Part shown: in pieces, positions 22,751-32,065 of the stretch | Numbering within the stretch: position 1 is the stretch's first letter | Layout of the letters: every line of letters begins with the position of its first letter | From: Enterococcus songbeiensis | GTDB taxonomy: Bacteria > Bacillota > Bacilli > Lactobacillales > Enterococcaceae | Length of the DNA: 64,000 nt | NCBI RefSeq assembly: GCF_005405265.1 | Contig: NZ_BJDS01000012.1 | Coordinates: 1-64,000 of the forward strand | Direction: 5' to 3' | Notes under the pieces: model-generated | What the model saw: only the letters and a program-made list of their open reading frames with translations | Databases searched by the model: none | Told to the model about the DNA's origin: nothing | Position numbers and translations under genes: made by a program

Positions 22751-22777
22751 GAAAGCATCGAGGCTATCGATACTTTC
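22751..22777 (-). terminator. Terminator of tig
   Basis: Minus strand: 11-bp stem GAAAGTATCGA/TCGATGCTTTC with one G-U pair and a 5-nt loop, followed by TTTTTCTTCC, 34 nt past the tig stop. Confidence 0.85.
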
Positions 22778-22811
22778 TTTCAATCAGACTCTTCCTAAGA
22801 AAGATGGAAGA

Positions 22812-24095
22812 TTATTTTTCTACAGCTGTTCCCGTTACAAGTTCAACTGCTTGTTTCATCGTAATGTCATGTTTCAACATATCTTCTGTTAAAACATTTT
22901 TGATTTGGTCCTCTGGCATGTTGTATGCTTCAGAAAGTTCTTTGATTTCTTTTGCTACATCTTCTGCAGACGCTTCTAGATTTTCTTCTTTAGCGATTGC
23001 TTCGATAACTAGATTTGTTTTAACGCGCATTTCTGCTTCGCCTTCAAATTGTTTATGCAAATCTTCTTCTGTTGAACCAGTTAATTGGTAATACATTTCT
23101 GCTGAGATTCCTTGACGTTGCATGTTGTTTAGGAATTCGTCCATTGAACGGTGAACTTCGTCATGAACCATTACATGTGGTAAGTCAAGAATTTCTGCGT
23201 TTTCAACTGCTTGACGAATTGCAGCTTCATCTTTTGCATCTTCTGCTGCTTTTTCTTTTGTTTCAGCTAGTTCTTTGCGGTATTTTTCTTTCAATTCATC
23301 AAGTGAGTTAACTTCTTCGTCGATGTCTTTGGCAAAATCATCGTCTAATTCAGGAAGTTCTTTTGCTTTGACTTCATGAACAGTCACTTTAAAGACTGCT
23401 TCTTTACCAGCTAAATCTTCTGCTTGGTAATCTTCTGGGAAAGTCACAGTTACATCTAAATTATCGCCAGCTTTGTGTCCGACTAATTGTTCTTCAAACC
23501 CAGGAATAAATGAACCTGATCCAAGTTCTAAGGAATGGTTTTCACCTTTTCCGCCTTCAAAGGCTTCATCATTCACAAAACCTTCAAAGTCAATAACAAC
23601 TGTGTCGCCGTTTTCAGCTGCTTCGTCTTCTTTAATTACTAAATCTGCTTGTTGTTCTTGTTCCCGTTTGATGCGTGCGTCAACATCGTCTTCAGAAACT
23701 TCACGGTCTTGTTTTTCAACCGTCAGATTTTTGTATTCGCCTAGTTTTACCTCAGGTTTAACTGTAACTTCTGCTTTGATTGTCCAGTCTTCCCCTTTGT
23801 TCATGCTTTCAACATCGATTTTTGGTTGTGAAACAGGATCAATGCCAGCTTCTGCAACAGCAGCTTCATACGCTTCTGGTAAAACAGCGTTCAATGCATC
23901 TTCAAACAATGCTTCTTCGCCATAGATACGATTAAATACTTGGCGTGATACTTTTCCTTTACGGAATCCAGGGACATTTAAGTTGCCCTTCACTTTATTG
24001 AAAGCTTGATTCAGCCCTTTTTGAATTTCTTCTTGTGCAATCGAAAATGTCAATACACCATCATTGGTGCCTGTTTTTTCCCATTTTGCAGTCAT
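22812..24095 (-). CDS. tig: Trigger factor, ribosome-associated chaperone and prolyl isomerase
   Basis: A 427-aa protein that binds nascent chains at the ribosome exit tunnel. The N-terminal ribosome-docking loop 'PGFRKGKVS' is intact, followed by an FKBP-type PPIase domain (about 150-245: '[20 protein letters not shown]') and a long C-terminal chaperone domain rich in Glu and Ala. CGGAGGG lies ahead of ATG. A promoter is visible upstream and a terminator downstream, so it is a single-gene unit upstream of clpX. Confidence 0.97.
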   Translation of the reverse strand: MTAKWEKTGTNDGVLTFSIAQEEIQKGLNQAFNKVKGNLNVPGFRKGKVSRQVFNRIYGEEALFEDALNAVLPEAYEAAVAEAGIDPVSQPKIDVESMNKGEDWTIKAEVTVKPEVKLGEYKNLTVEKQDREVSEDDVDARIKREQEQQADLVIKEDEAAENGDTVVIDFEGFVNDEAFEGGKGENHSLELGSGSFIPGFEEQLVGHKAGDNLDVTVTFPEDYQAEDLAGKEAVFKVTVHEVKAKELPELDDDFAKDIDEEVNSLDELKEKYRKELAETKEKAAEDAKDEAAIRQAVENAEILDLPHVMVHDEVHRSMDEFLNNMQRQGISAEMYYQLTGSTEEDLHKQFEGEAEMRVKTNLVIEAIAKEENLEASAEDVAKEIKELSEAYNMPEDQIKNVLTEDMLKHDITMKQAVELVTGTAVEK

Positions 24096-24156
24096 GTATT
24101 TCCCTCCGAATGTTTTAATAATTTTACATATGAAATAACTTCATGCATACTTTTCA

Positions 24157-24184
24157 ATAGTACACTAACCCTTTTGAAATGTAA
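24157..24184 (-). promoter_or_regulatory. Promoter of tig
   Basis: Minus strand: -35 TTACAT (24184-24179), 16-nt spacer, -10 TACTAT (24162-24157), about 60 nt ahead of the start codon. Confidence 0.5.
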
Positions 24185-24212
24185 ATATTTAGGGTTGAAA
24201 CTTTCTTGTTTT

Positions 24213-25181
24213 CTAGCGATTTTTCTCGATTAATTGTTGAAAAAATTCCCGAAATCGGGTTTTTTCCTGCTGGATTTCCTGATAACGCATTAATTCGCGA
24301 TTGGCGTCCTCATTTCCAAACATGGCTGCGTATTCCAAAACATAACTTTCCGCCCATGCTTCTGGTTGAAGCTCCTGGGGAGGAAAAGGAAAAGCCAGCG
24401 CAAAATGCGCCTGAATCTCTGCTACTATCGCTGCTGATAGGGCAGGATCATCTTGGCCCGTTGTTTCTTCCACATGTCGAATCATTTGTTGCAAGCTTTC
24501 TGCCTTTTCCGGCAGCGTCAGCAAGTTGGGTTGAAATTCCTGCAAGGTGCCTTCCAAGCTTTTGACAACAAAAATCTTATTACACTCCAGCTTCACCAAC
24601 TCCTCAGCTAAGCGAGGCCGCACAAAAGGATTCGTTGCGATTGGTAAAAATTCCTTTATTAGCGAAAGAAATGATAAATAGGTCACGTTTTGAGTAAACA
24701 CATCCCAGTCATTCTTTGAAATCGGACCGATTGCTTGATCGAATTCCCGTAGCAATCTGCGCTTTTGCGGAACAGATTCAGGGTCCACCAGTTGCTGGAT
24801 ATTTTCTAACTGCTGCAATTGCTGAAAAAGCTCCTCTATCAGTATGTTGTCTATTTTTTTCGCTTTTTTTCCTATTAACAAATATTCTCTTGCCTTCAAA
24901 AATCGCCGACTCAAAAGCAGTGTTTGCGTATATAAACGAAAGCCAGTCCTGTGAGAGAAATATTCTTCATACCAATCTTCCGCGATTCGCAGTACTTTGT
25001 CGAAGTCTTCCAGTTTAACTAATGCTTTTGTCCAAAGCAAATGATTATCAAAATTCGGTGCAAGCTGGTACGCCTTTTCAAAAGCCGCTGCCGCTCCAAG
25101 ATACTCTGCCTTCTCCATTAGCTGCTGGCCTTGCCACAAAAGTCTTTGGTATTCATCTGGAAATTTTACCGTATCTCCCAT
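24213..25181 (-). CDS. TPR-repeat protein, unknown function
   Basis: A 322-aa soluble protein. The N-terminal ~130 residues contain tetratricopeptide-like helices ('YLGAAAAFEKAYQLAPNFDN', 'ALVKLEDFDKVLRIAEDWYE'); the rest is helical and rich in Gln, Leu and Glu without a recognisable enzyme motif. The start ATG 25181 (MGDTVKFPDEYQR) has AAAGGAG 9 nt upstream; an in-frame upstream start at 25229 lacks a site. It follows the RDD gene by 81 bp on the same strand. A scaffold role is the most that the repeats suggest. Confidence 0.8.
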   Translation of the reverse strand: MGDTVKFPDEYQRLLWQGQQLMEKAEYLGAAAAFEKAYQLAPNFDNHLLWTKALVKLEDFDKVLRIAEDWYEEYFSHRTGFRLYTQTLLLSRRFLKAREYLLIGKKAKKIDNILIEELFQQLQQLENIQQLVDPESVPQKRRLLREFDQAIGPISKNDWDVFTQNVTYLSFLSLIKEFLPIATNPFVRPRLAEELVKLECNKIFVVKSLEGTLQEFQPNLLTLPEKAESLQQMIRHVEETTGQDDPALSAAIVAEIQAHFALAFPFPPQELQPEAWAESYVLEYAAMFGNEDANRELMRYQEIQQEKTRFREFFQQLIEKNR

Positions 25182-25262
25182 TATGGATAGCTCCTTTAAA
25201 ATAAGTTTGGAACAGCTGTTGTTGCTCAAGCCGTTCCAAGAATGGATATAAGTAGCACTAAA

Positions 25263-25967
25263 TTATACGTGGATTTCTTTATTGAAAGCCTTAATCATGT
25301 TTAAGGTTACCACTGCCGTACCGGAAAAGTAATCCCCCAAATGTTGTTTTTTCCTCGAAAATGCTGCCGGTAGATAACCCAAAATGAAGGGAAATGATTT
25401 GAGAATAAATCGGCAAGCTCCCTCGCGAACAAGCACTGTCGCCCAGCTCAATTCCTCTTGATCCAAACTAACAACACGAATTCCAAAAACCATTTTTCCA
25501 ATTGTTTGGCCTTTGTTCAATTTGGTCAGTAAAATAAAATAGACAAGATAAATAGCCAGGCTCAGCAAAGCATAAACACTTAGAAAACCGCTATCAGGTG
25601 TTTGTCCTCTCAAACGATAGAACAAGCCAATCGTACTCGAAGTAATTGCCTGAATACATAGGATGTCTAATAAAAAAGCAAAGAAGCGAATCCAAAAACC
25701 GGCATAAAAATACGCTGGAAAATGATTGAAGCGATAGTTTTCTTTGGTTTCTTCAAATCGTCGCCAATTTTTTTGACGGTCAGTAATTTCTTCTTGCGTA
25801 AAAGGTTCATCCGTCGAAGGTTGATAATAAATTTCCGGTCCGACTTGTGGTCCACTAGCATGCTGCTTGCTGTCATTTTTCTCAGTAACTGTCGCTTCAG
25901 GTATTTTTTCCTGTACCTCGGTTTCTTTTTGATTGTTTACTGCTTCATCATACTTTTCTTCCGTCAT
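25263..25967 (-). CDS. RDD-family membrane protein
   Basis: A 234-aa protein with a ~90-residue charged N-terminal tail rich in Glu, Lys and Gln, then an RDD domain: 'YAGFWIRFFAFLLDILCIQAI' holds the Arg-Asp pattern, followed by a second hydrophobic stretch ('VYALLSLAIYLVYFILL') and 'KGQTIGKMVFGIRVV'. RDD proteins are poorly understood; some act as sodium/proton antiporters. ATG 25967 has GGAGG 8 nt upstream inside the sppA end and lies 1 nt after the sppA stop, so the two are coupled; an earlier in-frame start at 26018 is not supported. Confidence 0.88.
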   Translation of the reverse strand: MTEEKYDEAVNNQKETEVQEKIPEATVTEKNDSKQHASGPQVGPEIYYQPSTDEPFTQEEITDRQKNWRRFEETKENYRFNHFPAYFYAGFWIRFFAFLLDILCIQAITSSTIGLFYRLRGQTPDSGFLSVYALLSLAIYLVYFILLTKLNKGQTIGKMVFGIRVVSLDQEELSWATVLVREGACRFILKSFPFILGYLPAAFSRKKQHLGDYFSGTAVVTLNMIKAFNKEIHV

Positions 25968-25968
25968 A

Positions 25969-26997
25969 TTATTCACCTCCGTAATAATACAAAGGCTTTG
26001 GTGCTTCGGCGGTTCCAATGCTATCTAATAAAGAAAGTACCCGGCTGGTTTCAGACATTTTTAATCCTTGAACTTCAGCCAGACTTGATCCCAACCAAGT
26101 AGACGCAAACCCGGTGGTCGCAGCCTCATAAGAAAAAACTTCAGCATTTTCTAAATCATGGTCTTTTTTTAGTTGTGCCAAAGCATCTTCAGGAAAACCT
26201 AAAGCATCGATCAGTCCATTTTCTTTTGCCTGCGCACCATCATAGATTCTGCCATCAGCAAGTTTTCGGACAGCCTCTTCGCTCATCTCTCGTCCTTCTG
26301 CAACCACTTTGACAAAACGACCATAGGCACTGTCAACAAAACTTTGCAGCACTTTGTTGTCCGCTTCAGTAGGTTTTCGTTGAGCAGAACCCATATCTTT
26401 TAAAGCACCGCTTTTATACGTTTGGTCTTCGATTCCTAATTTTTCAAACAATCCCGCATAGTTGATTCCTGACATGATGACCCCGATTGATCCGGTCACC
26501 GTTTCATCCGTAGCAAAAATCTTCTCTGCTCCAGCGGAAATATAATATCCCCCGCTGGCCGCCATGTTTTTCATGCTGACATAGTAAGGAATTCCTAATT
26601 CTTTGATTTTTTTCATTTCTTTGGCAATTTCAGCACTTTCATAAACTCCGCCACCTGGAGAATTGACCTCTAACAAAATCCCTTTAATTGTTGAATCTTC
26701 TTGAATTGCTTTAAGCTGTTGCAAAAAATCTTGATGATTATAGGTTTCCGTGCTGAATAAGCCACTCTCACCAGAATCCGCAATCGTCCCATCAACGGAA
26801 ATTTCAACAATCCGCGAATCAGACGATCCTTCTTCAATGATTGTTTCTCCCATTTCATTGGTACCGTAAAGTAAACCATTGATTCCGCTTAAAACTTGTT
26901 CCTGTTCCTCTTTAGTCGGTCCGGTCATTGCAGTCACTGCTGCAAATAAAAACAATCCGGCTGCGATTGCTACCGCTACCCATCTGCGCTTATTCAT
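25969..26997 (-). CDS. sppA: Signal peptide peptidase SppA (S49 family)
   Basis: A 342-aa membrane-anchored serine protease that degrades cleaved signal peptides. One N-terminal transmembrane segment (residues 4-24) precedes the S49 domain; 'LLEVNSPGGGVYESAEI', 'MAASGGYYISAGA' (nucleophile Ser) and 'YKSGALKDMGS' (region with the catalytic Lys in related enzymes) are present. Length fits the short Gram-positive form. It is followed directly by the RDD gene and preceded by the 96-aa gene. Confidence 0.94.
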   Translation of the reverse strand: MNKRRWVAVAIAAGLFLFAAVTAMTGPTKEEQEQVLSGINGLLYGTNEMGETIIEEGSSDSRIVEISVDGTIADSGESGLFSTETYNHQDFLQQLKAIQEDSTIKGILLEVNSPGGGVYESAEIAKEMKKIKELGIPYYVSMKNMAASGGYYISAGAEKIFATDETVTGSIGVIMSGINYAGLFEKLGIEDQTYKSGALKDMGSAQRKPTEADNKVLQSFVDSAYGRFVKVVAEGREMSEEAVRKLADGRIYDGAQAKENGLIDALGFPEDALAQLKKDHDLENAEVFSYEAATTGFASTWLGSSLAEVQGLKMSETSRVLSLLDSIGTAEAPKPLYYYGGE

Positions 26998-27015
26998 TTC
27001 TCCACCCCTATTTTC

Positions 27016-27306
27016 TTAATATAGATTTTCAATCACGATCACTGTTTCTGTTTCTCCGCTTGCCTTCATCTTTTCTGCTTTCGCGAGAGACGCGTACCCA
27101 TTGAACAACTCTTTTGACAGTGGATCTTCCACTTGAAATTGTTGGGCTTCTTGACGGGTGATAGCTCCGGGAAGTATTTCCTGCAAACTATCCCAACCAG
27201 TATCTAAAAAGATTTTTGTTTCATCATTCACGGTAGGATCAGCCTCTAATTGTTGGAGGACTTCCTTTAATTCTTTAAATGTCATACAACGTACTTGATT
27301 TTCCAT
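27016..27306 (-). CDS. 96-aa hypothetical protein
   Basis: I do not recognise this acidic soluble protein (MENQVRCMTFKELKEVLQQL... ending ETVIVIENLY). It has no membrane segment or known motif. Two adjacent ATG codons are possible (27309 and 27306); 27306 sits 7 nt after GAGG and is preferred. It is the first gene of a probable operon with sppA (18 nt gap) and the RDD gene. A -10 TACAAT near 27335-27340 could be its promoter. Confidence 0.75.
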   Translation of the reverse strand: MENQVRCMTFKELKEVLQQLEADPTVNDETKIFLDTGWDSLQEILPGAITRQEAQQFQVEDPLSKELFNGYASLAKAEKMKASGETETVIVIENLY

Positions 27307-27398
27307 CATCTCACCTCTTCTTATACTTATTTATTGTATCGAATTATTAGAAAATATGATAGTGGATTTTTTTATTCTCTTAAAAAGTTTTCTATATC

Positions 27399-27509
27399 TA
27401 TATATACCAATAGCGATTAAATAAAAAAATAATTGACAAACCCTTCTTTTTCTTTTACTCTATTCCTATGTTTCTATAAAATAAAACAAGGAGATTTATA
27501 TATACCAAT
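27399..27509 (+). repeat. 13-nt direct repeat flanking the glmS promoter
   Basis: TATATATACCAAT occurs at 27399-27411 and 27497-27509, 98 bp apart. The first is upstream of the glmS promoter and the second lies 6 nt before the ribozyme cleavage site; each is followed by an AGCG motif. Confidence 0.8.
27433..27461 (+). promoter_or_regulatory. glmS promoter
   Basis: -35 TTGACA (27433-27438) is perfect; after a 17-nt spacer the -10 is TACTCT (27456-27461). A start near 27468 gives a leader of about 220 nt that contains the ribozyme. Confidence 0.55.
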
Positions 27510-27514
27510 CGGAT

Positions 27515-27655
27515 AGCGCCTGGTCTGTTTTTCACAGATGACGAGGAAAGAGCTTATCGAAAATTTCGGCGGATGGCTCTAGGGACTGCACTCTACAGAC
27601 AAAGACAAAATGAGGTCGCAAGGCTTTAACAAACCCTTTGTCACGCAGATAGAAA
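27515..27655 (+). ncRNA. glmS ribozyme-riboswitch
   Basis: The leader carries the conserved glmS ribozyme landmarks in order: AGCGCC at 27515-27520 (self-cleavage expected between A27515 and G27516), GACGAGG (27541 on), TTATCG and AAATTTCGGCGGATGGCTCT forming the core pseudoknots, then the P3/P4 hairpins up to about 27655. Glucosamine 6-phosphate is the known cofactor: cleavage exposes a 5'-OH and leads to mRNA decay, giving product feedback on glmS. The end coordinate is approximate. Confidence 0.95.
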
Positions 27656-27688
27656 CATATAATGACTAGGAAAGCAGGAAAACTCATT

Positions 27689-29497
27689 ATGTGCGGAATT
27701 GTTGGAATTGTTGGAAAGAATCATGCAGAAAAAGTAATTTTAAATGGATTGGAACGTTTGGAGTACCGGGGTTATGACTCTGCCGGTCTTTTTGTTGCGG
27801 ACCAAAAGCAGCAGCACCTGATCAAAGCACAGGGAAGAATCAAGAAACTAGAAGAAAAAATCACTCCTGATATTACAGGAACGATTGGCATCGGGCATAC
27901 CCGCTGGGCAACTCACGGCAAACCAAGTGAAGCCAACGCCCATCCCCATACCTCTACCAGTCAACGTCTAGTGTTGGTTCACAACGGGGTAATCGAAAAT
28001 TTCGAAGACTTGCACCAAACGTACCTAAAAAATGATAGTTTCATCGGGCAGACAGATACTGAAATCGTTGTACACTTAATCGAAAAATTATTGACACCGG
28101 ATATCACAGTAAAAGAAGCCTTCAAAAAAGCCCTGACCTTGATTCACGGCTCATACGCCTTTGCTCTGGTAGACAAACAAGACCCAGAAACAATTTATGT
28201 AGCGAAAAACAAGAGCCCTCTTTTACTAGGTCTGGGTGACGGCTTTAATGTTATTTGCAGTGATGCCTTGGCCATGTTGGATCAAACTAATCAATTCGTT
28301 GAGTTGGAAGATGGTGAGTTGGTAGTAGTTCAAGCGACCTCCATTGCAATTGAAGATCAAAACGGGACCCCCGTTCAACGTGCATCCTACGAAGCAGATT
28401 TCGATCTGACGGATATCGAAAAAGGACCATATCCTTATTATATGCTCAAAGAAATCGATGAACAGCCTGCCGTTATGCGTCGACTGGTTCAATATTATGC
28501 AGATGAAGCCGGTCAAGGCACCATCGATTCTTCTTTGATCCAAGTAATCAGCGGCAGTGATCGCATTTATATCGTTGCTTGCGGAACCAGCAGTCACGCA
28601 GGTTGGGCTGCGAAAAAATTGATTGAAACATTGACTCAGTTACCAGTAGAGGTCCACTTATCCAGTGAGTTCGGCTATAATATGCCTTTGCTATCAGAGA
28701 AACCTTTCTTTATCTACCTCACCCAAAGTGGAGAAACGGCCGATAGTCGTCAAGTATTGGTAAAAACCAATCAACTCGGTTATCCTTCCCTGACAATCAC
28801 AAATGTTGCCGGGTCAACTCTTTCTCGAGAAGCCAACTATACCTTGCTGCTGCATGCTGGACCGGAAATTGCCGTGGCATCCACAAAAGCGTACACTGCT
28901 CAAATTGCGGTTCTGGCAATCTTGGCAAAACAAGTTGGTGAAAATCGGGGCATTCCATCAGCCTCTGTCATCGATATTTTTCATGAACTAGGATTGGTTG
29001 CAGCTGCGATGGAGTCGGTGATTACCGAAAAGGCTTTGATTCAAGACCTGACCGCCGCTTATTTAACCGATACTCGAAATGCGTTTTATATTGGTCGTGG
29101 CAATGATTTTTACGTTTCTCTAGAAGCCGCCTTGAAATTAAAGGAAATTTCCTATATTCAAGCAGAAGGCTTTGCCGCTGGCGAGCTGAAGCATGGAACG
29201 ATTGCTTTGATCGAAGAAGGGACACCTGTTTTAGGCATCATCACAGATGCCTTGACGGGTTCTCATACCCGGGGAAATCTAAAAGAAGTTGAAAGCCGAG
29301 GTGCAAAAACCTTAACGATTGTCAGTGAAAACCTTGCAACTGAAACCGATCAGATTCTTTTGCCTCAGATTCATCCTCTACTAACAAGTCTGATTTCCGT
29401 AATTCCAACACAGCTCATGGCCTACTACGCTACGTTGGAAAGAGGCTTTGATGTGGATAAACCCCGTAATTTAGCAAAATCTGTTACCGTTGAGTAG
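27689..29497 (+). CDS. glmS: Glutamine-fructose-6-phosphate aminotransferase (isomerizing)
   Basis: A 602-aa enzyme making glucosamine 6-phosphate from fructose 6-phosphate and glutamine, the entry to peptidoglycan and teichoic acid precursors. N-terminal type 2 glutamine amidotransferase domain begins Met-Cys-Gly (MCGIVGIVG), where Cys2 becomes the nucleophile after Met removal; this fixes the start at 27689 and rules out the longer frame from 27662. Two SIS sugar-isomerase domains follow ('VACGTSSHAGWAAK', 'SQSGETADS'-type and 'GRGNDFYVSLEAALKLKE'). The ribozyme lies in its leader, and glmM is convergent with it. Confidence 0.97.
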   Translation: MCGIVGIVGKNHAEKVILNGLERLEYRGYDSAGLFVADQKQQHLIKAQGRIKKLEEKITPDITGTIGIGHTRWATHGKPSEANAHPHTSTSQRLVLVHNGVIENFEDLHQTYLKNDSFIGQTDTEIVVHLIEKLLTPDITVKEAFKKALTLIHGSYAFALVDKQDPETIYVAKNKSPLLLGLGDGFNVICSDALAMLDQTNQFVELEDGELVVVQATSIAIEDQNGTPVQRASYEADFDLTDIEKGPYPYYMLKEIDEQPAVMRRLVQYYADEAGQGTIDSSLIQVISGSDRIYIVACGTSSHAGWAAKKLIETLTQLPVEVHLSSEFGYNMPLLSEKPFFIYLTQSGETADSRQVLVKTNQLGYPSLTITNVAGSTLSREANYTLLLHAGPEIAVASTKAYTAQIAVLAILAKQVGENRGIPSASVIDIFHELGLVAAAMESVITEKALIQDLTAAYLTDTRNAFYIGRGNDFYVSLEAALKLKEISYIQAEGFAAGELKHGTIALIEEGTPVLGIITDALTGSHTRGNLKEVESRGAKTLTIVSENLATETDQILLPQIHPLLTSLISVIPTQLMAYYATLERGFDVDKPRNLAKSVTVE

Positions 29498-29508
29498 AAC
29501 GATTCGAG

Positions 29509-29543
29509 ACTCCTTTACTGTTTTTGGTAAGGGAGTTTTTTTC
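29509..29543 (+). terminator. Terminator of glmS
   Basis: 10-bp stem ACTCCTTTAC (29509-29518) with GTAAGGGAGT (29527-29536), one G-U pair, followed by seven T. Confidence 0.9.
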
Positions 29544-29550
29544 ACGAAAA

Positions 29551-29576
29551 AAAGCACCTTCTTTCGAAGATGCTTT
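29551..29576 (-). terminator. Terminator of glmM
   Basis: Minus strand: 11-bp stem AAAGCATCTTC/GAAGGTGCTTT closed by a GAAA tetraloop and followed by a T-run. It lies back-to-back with the glmS terminator. Confidence 0.9.
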
Positions 29577-29587
29577 GCAATCAATTC

Positions 29588-30943
29588 CTAATCGATACCG
29601 ATTTCTTGGCGAACCACTGCTGCGATTTTTTCAACATAATACTCAACCTTTTCATGAGTTGGTGCTTCTGCCATCACTCGTAATAAAGGTTCTGTTCCGG
29701 AAGGACGAACTAAAATACGGCCTTCGCCATTCATTTCCGCTTCAGCTTCTTCAATGACTTCCTTAATCAAAGGAACCTCCATTGCACCGTTTTTATTCGA
29801 CACTCGGATATTCACTAATTTTTGTGGATAAATCGTTACTTCTGCCGCTAATTCAGATAATTTTTTACCGGTTTGTTTCATGATATTCAATAATTGAATT
29901 CCAGAAAGCATGCCGTCTCCTGTTGTATTGAAATCTAGGAAAATCATATGTCCTGATTGTTCTCCACCAAAATTGTAATCATTTTTTCGCATTTCTTCTA
30001 CAACATACCGATCCCCGACTTTTGTGATGACGTCTTTTAAGCCGATTGCTTCTACCGCTTTATGGAAACCAAGATTGCTCATCACGGTAGTAACGATGGT
30101 GTCTTGTTTTAGACGTTTCTTTTCCGACAAAAATTTTGCACAGATGTACATGATCTTATCGCCATCAACAATATTTCCTAACTCATCGACAGCGATCACC
30201 CGATCTCCATCTCCATCAAAGGCCAAACCGACATCTGCACCTTTTTCAACAACGAATTCTGCTAATTTTTCTGGATGGGTCGAACCAACACCGTCATTAA
30301 TATTTAAACCATTCGGCGTCGTTCCGATGGTATAGAATTCTGTTTCCAAATCTGCGAATAATCGATTGACGGAAGTAGCTGTGGCACCATTTGCCGCATC
30401 GATACAAACTGTTAATCCAGAAAGATCTTCATTGATGGTTTGTTCAAGAAATTGTGAATATTTCAGTAGACCTTCTGGAAATTCTTCCACGGTTCCCAAA
30501 CCTTCTGCAGAAGGACGAGGCAGATTATCTTCTGGCGCATCCAATAATGCTTCAATTTCTAATTCTTGATCATCCACTAACTTGAATCCGTCACTCCCGA
30601 AAAACTTGATGCCATTATCTAAGGCAGGATTATGAGATGCAGAAATCATTACTCCGGCACTGGCTTTTTGTACCCGAGTAAGATAAGCAACCCCAGGTGT
30701 CGAAATAACGCCTAATTGAAAGACTTCAATTCCCACTGATAATAAACCGGCGATCAATGCATTTTCCAGTAATTGACCTGAAATACGAGTATCTCGTCCA
30801 ACTAAAACTCGAGGGCGACGTTCACTGCTTTCATGTTGGCTAAGGACATACCCGCCATATCTTCCTAATTTAAATGCCAATTCTGGCGTAAGCTCCACAT
30901 TTGCTTCTCCTCTTACACCATCTGTTCCAAAATATTTTCCCAT
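29588..30943 (-). CDS. glmM: Phosphoglucosamine mutase
   Basis: A 451-aa alpha-D-phosphohexomutase that converts glucosamine 6-phosphate to glucosamine 1-phosphate. The phosphoserine is S103 in 'MISASHNP', the metal loop is 'DGDGDR' and the phosphate-binding loop is '[12 protein letters not shown]'. It is the third gene of cdaA-cdaR-glmM; in Firmicutes GlmM binds and restrains the CdaA cyclase, linking cell-wall precursor supply with c-di-AMP. Here it also lies next to glmS. Confidence 0.97.
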   Translation of the reverse strand: MGKYFGTDGVRGEANVELTPELAFKLGRYGGYVLSQHESSERRPRVLVGRDTRISGQLLENALIAGLLSVGIEVFQLGVISTPGVAYLTRVQKASAGVMISASHNPALDNGIKFFGSDGFKLVDDQELEIEALLDAPEDNLPRPSAEGLGTVEEFPEGLLKYSQFLEQTINEDLSGLTVCIDAANGATATSVNRLFADLETEFYTIGTTPNGLNINDGVGSTHPEKLAEFVVEKGADVGLAFDGDGDRVIAVDELGNIVDGDKIMYICAKFLSEKKRLKQDTIVTTVMSNLGFHKAVEAIGLKDVITKVGDRYVVEEMRKNDYNFGGEQSGHMIFLDFNTTGDGMLSGIQLLNIMKQTGKKLSELAAEVTIYPQKLVNIRVSNKNGAMEVPLIKEVIEEAEAEMNGEGRILVRPSGTEPLLRVMAEAPTHEKVEYYVEKIAAVVRQEIGID

Positions 30944-30961
30944 TTTTATTACCCTCTCTGT

Positions 30962-32065
30962 CTAATTATCGTCATTTCCTGATTCATTCGTTTGTGAATT
31001 TTCAGTTGTCGTTGATTGCGTTGTACTTGATTCTTCTGTGGTAGACTGTGCGGATTCTTCTTGTTGGGAAGGCACAGTCTCGCTTGCTCCACTGCTTTCG
31101 CTGGAAGACTGGATCAAGGTTGGTGTGATTTCAACAGAAACTTTCGCCGGAGTCAAGCCCAAACCATCCTCAACGGGAATATCAATCGTCCTTGTTGTCG
31201 TCTGATTGATTCCTGAAATATCAACTGGAATCGCAATACTATCGATCAAGTCGATTTGTGATAGCGGTCCTTGCAATACTGCTGTCTGCTGCGCAAGCGT
31301 AAAGGTGTATCCAGACACGCCTGAAGGTATTCTACCTTGTTGGGTAACATAAAGTCCAACAGTTTTTTCAGGTGCGGTCAATGAAACCTTCACGTTGACT
31401 TCGACAGGATCGGATAAAATGCTCAAGCTGTTCCCTTTTTCATCCAGCGCCTGTACCGCCACCGTTTCTTCAAAATCTTTTGACGTTACCTTTTCAGGAT
31501 CGACAGTCGCAACCACTCGATTGATCAGTTCTGCGGTCTTATCGCCAGTTGTGATTGTGACTTCTTTCGGTGACACTGTAGCACTTTCCAGTTGAAAACC
31601 ATCTTCCAGATTAGCTGTAGAAACTACTGGCTCTACTTTAAAGGTCTTGGATACTTTTTTCTCAATCGTTACTGTGATTGTTCCGGGATCAACGGTTGCA
31701 GTCACAGCGCTACTTAACTTGTTGATTCGTAGTTTCACCTCATGAGTGCCTTCTTCTAAATTTGAAAGATCTGCAACGACCCGAAATCCCCGAGTATCTT
31801 CATTTACTTCTGAATTGAGTTGAATCCGGTTCGCACTGCGTAATTTCACTTTCACTGTTGGCTCGTACCCGTGGATATAATATTCTGACGAATCGTAGAC
31901 CGGATGAACGGGCACGTTAGTTACCGTCTCTTCGTATGCTTCAGGTGTACTGGTCAAACTTGCGGTAAGGTTATTATTCCCATTTACATTAAAGAATAAG
32001 ACGACACTGAACAACAAAGAGACGATTGCATAAAATACGCTGCTTTTTGACTCTTTGGAAATCAT
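30962..32065 (-). CDS. cdaR: CdaR/YbbR-domain regulator of c-di-AMP synthase
   Basis: A 367-aa membrane-anchored protein: one N-terminal helix (about residues 10-27) then extracytoplasmic YbbR repeats ('VPVHPVYDSSEYYIHGYEPTV...', 'AVQALDEKGNSL'). It is known to bind and modulate CdaA. The last ~50 residues are almost only Ser, Thr, Glu, Gln and Asn, a low-complexity tail that is probably disordered or wall-spanning. The start codon overlaps the cdaA stop, so the two are coupled; glmM follows 18 nt downstream. Confidence 0.92.
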   Translation of the reverse strand: MISKESKSSVFYAIVSLLFSVVLFFNVNGNNNLTASLTSTPEAYEETVTNVPVHPVYDSSEYYIHGYEPTVKVKLRSANRIQLNSEVNEDTRGFRVVADLSNLEEGTHEVKLRINKLSSAVTATVDPGTITVTIEKKVSKTFKVEPVVSTANLEDGFQLESATVSPKEVTITTGDKTAELINRVVATVDPEKVTSKDFEETVAVQALDEKGNSLSILSDPVEVNVKVSLTAPEKTVGLYVTQQGRIPSGVSGYTFTLAQQTAVLQGPLSQIDLIDSIAIPVDISGINQTTTRTIDIPVEDGLGLTPAKVSVEITPTLIQSSSESSGASETVPSQQEESAQSTTEESSTTQSTTTENSQTNESGNDDN

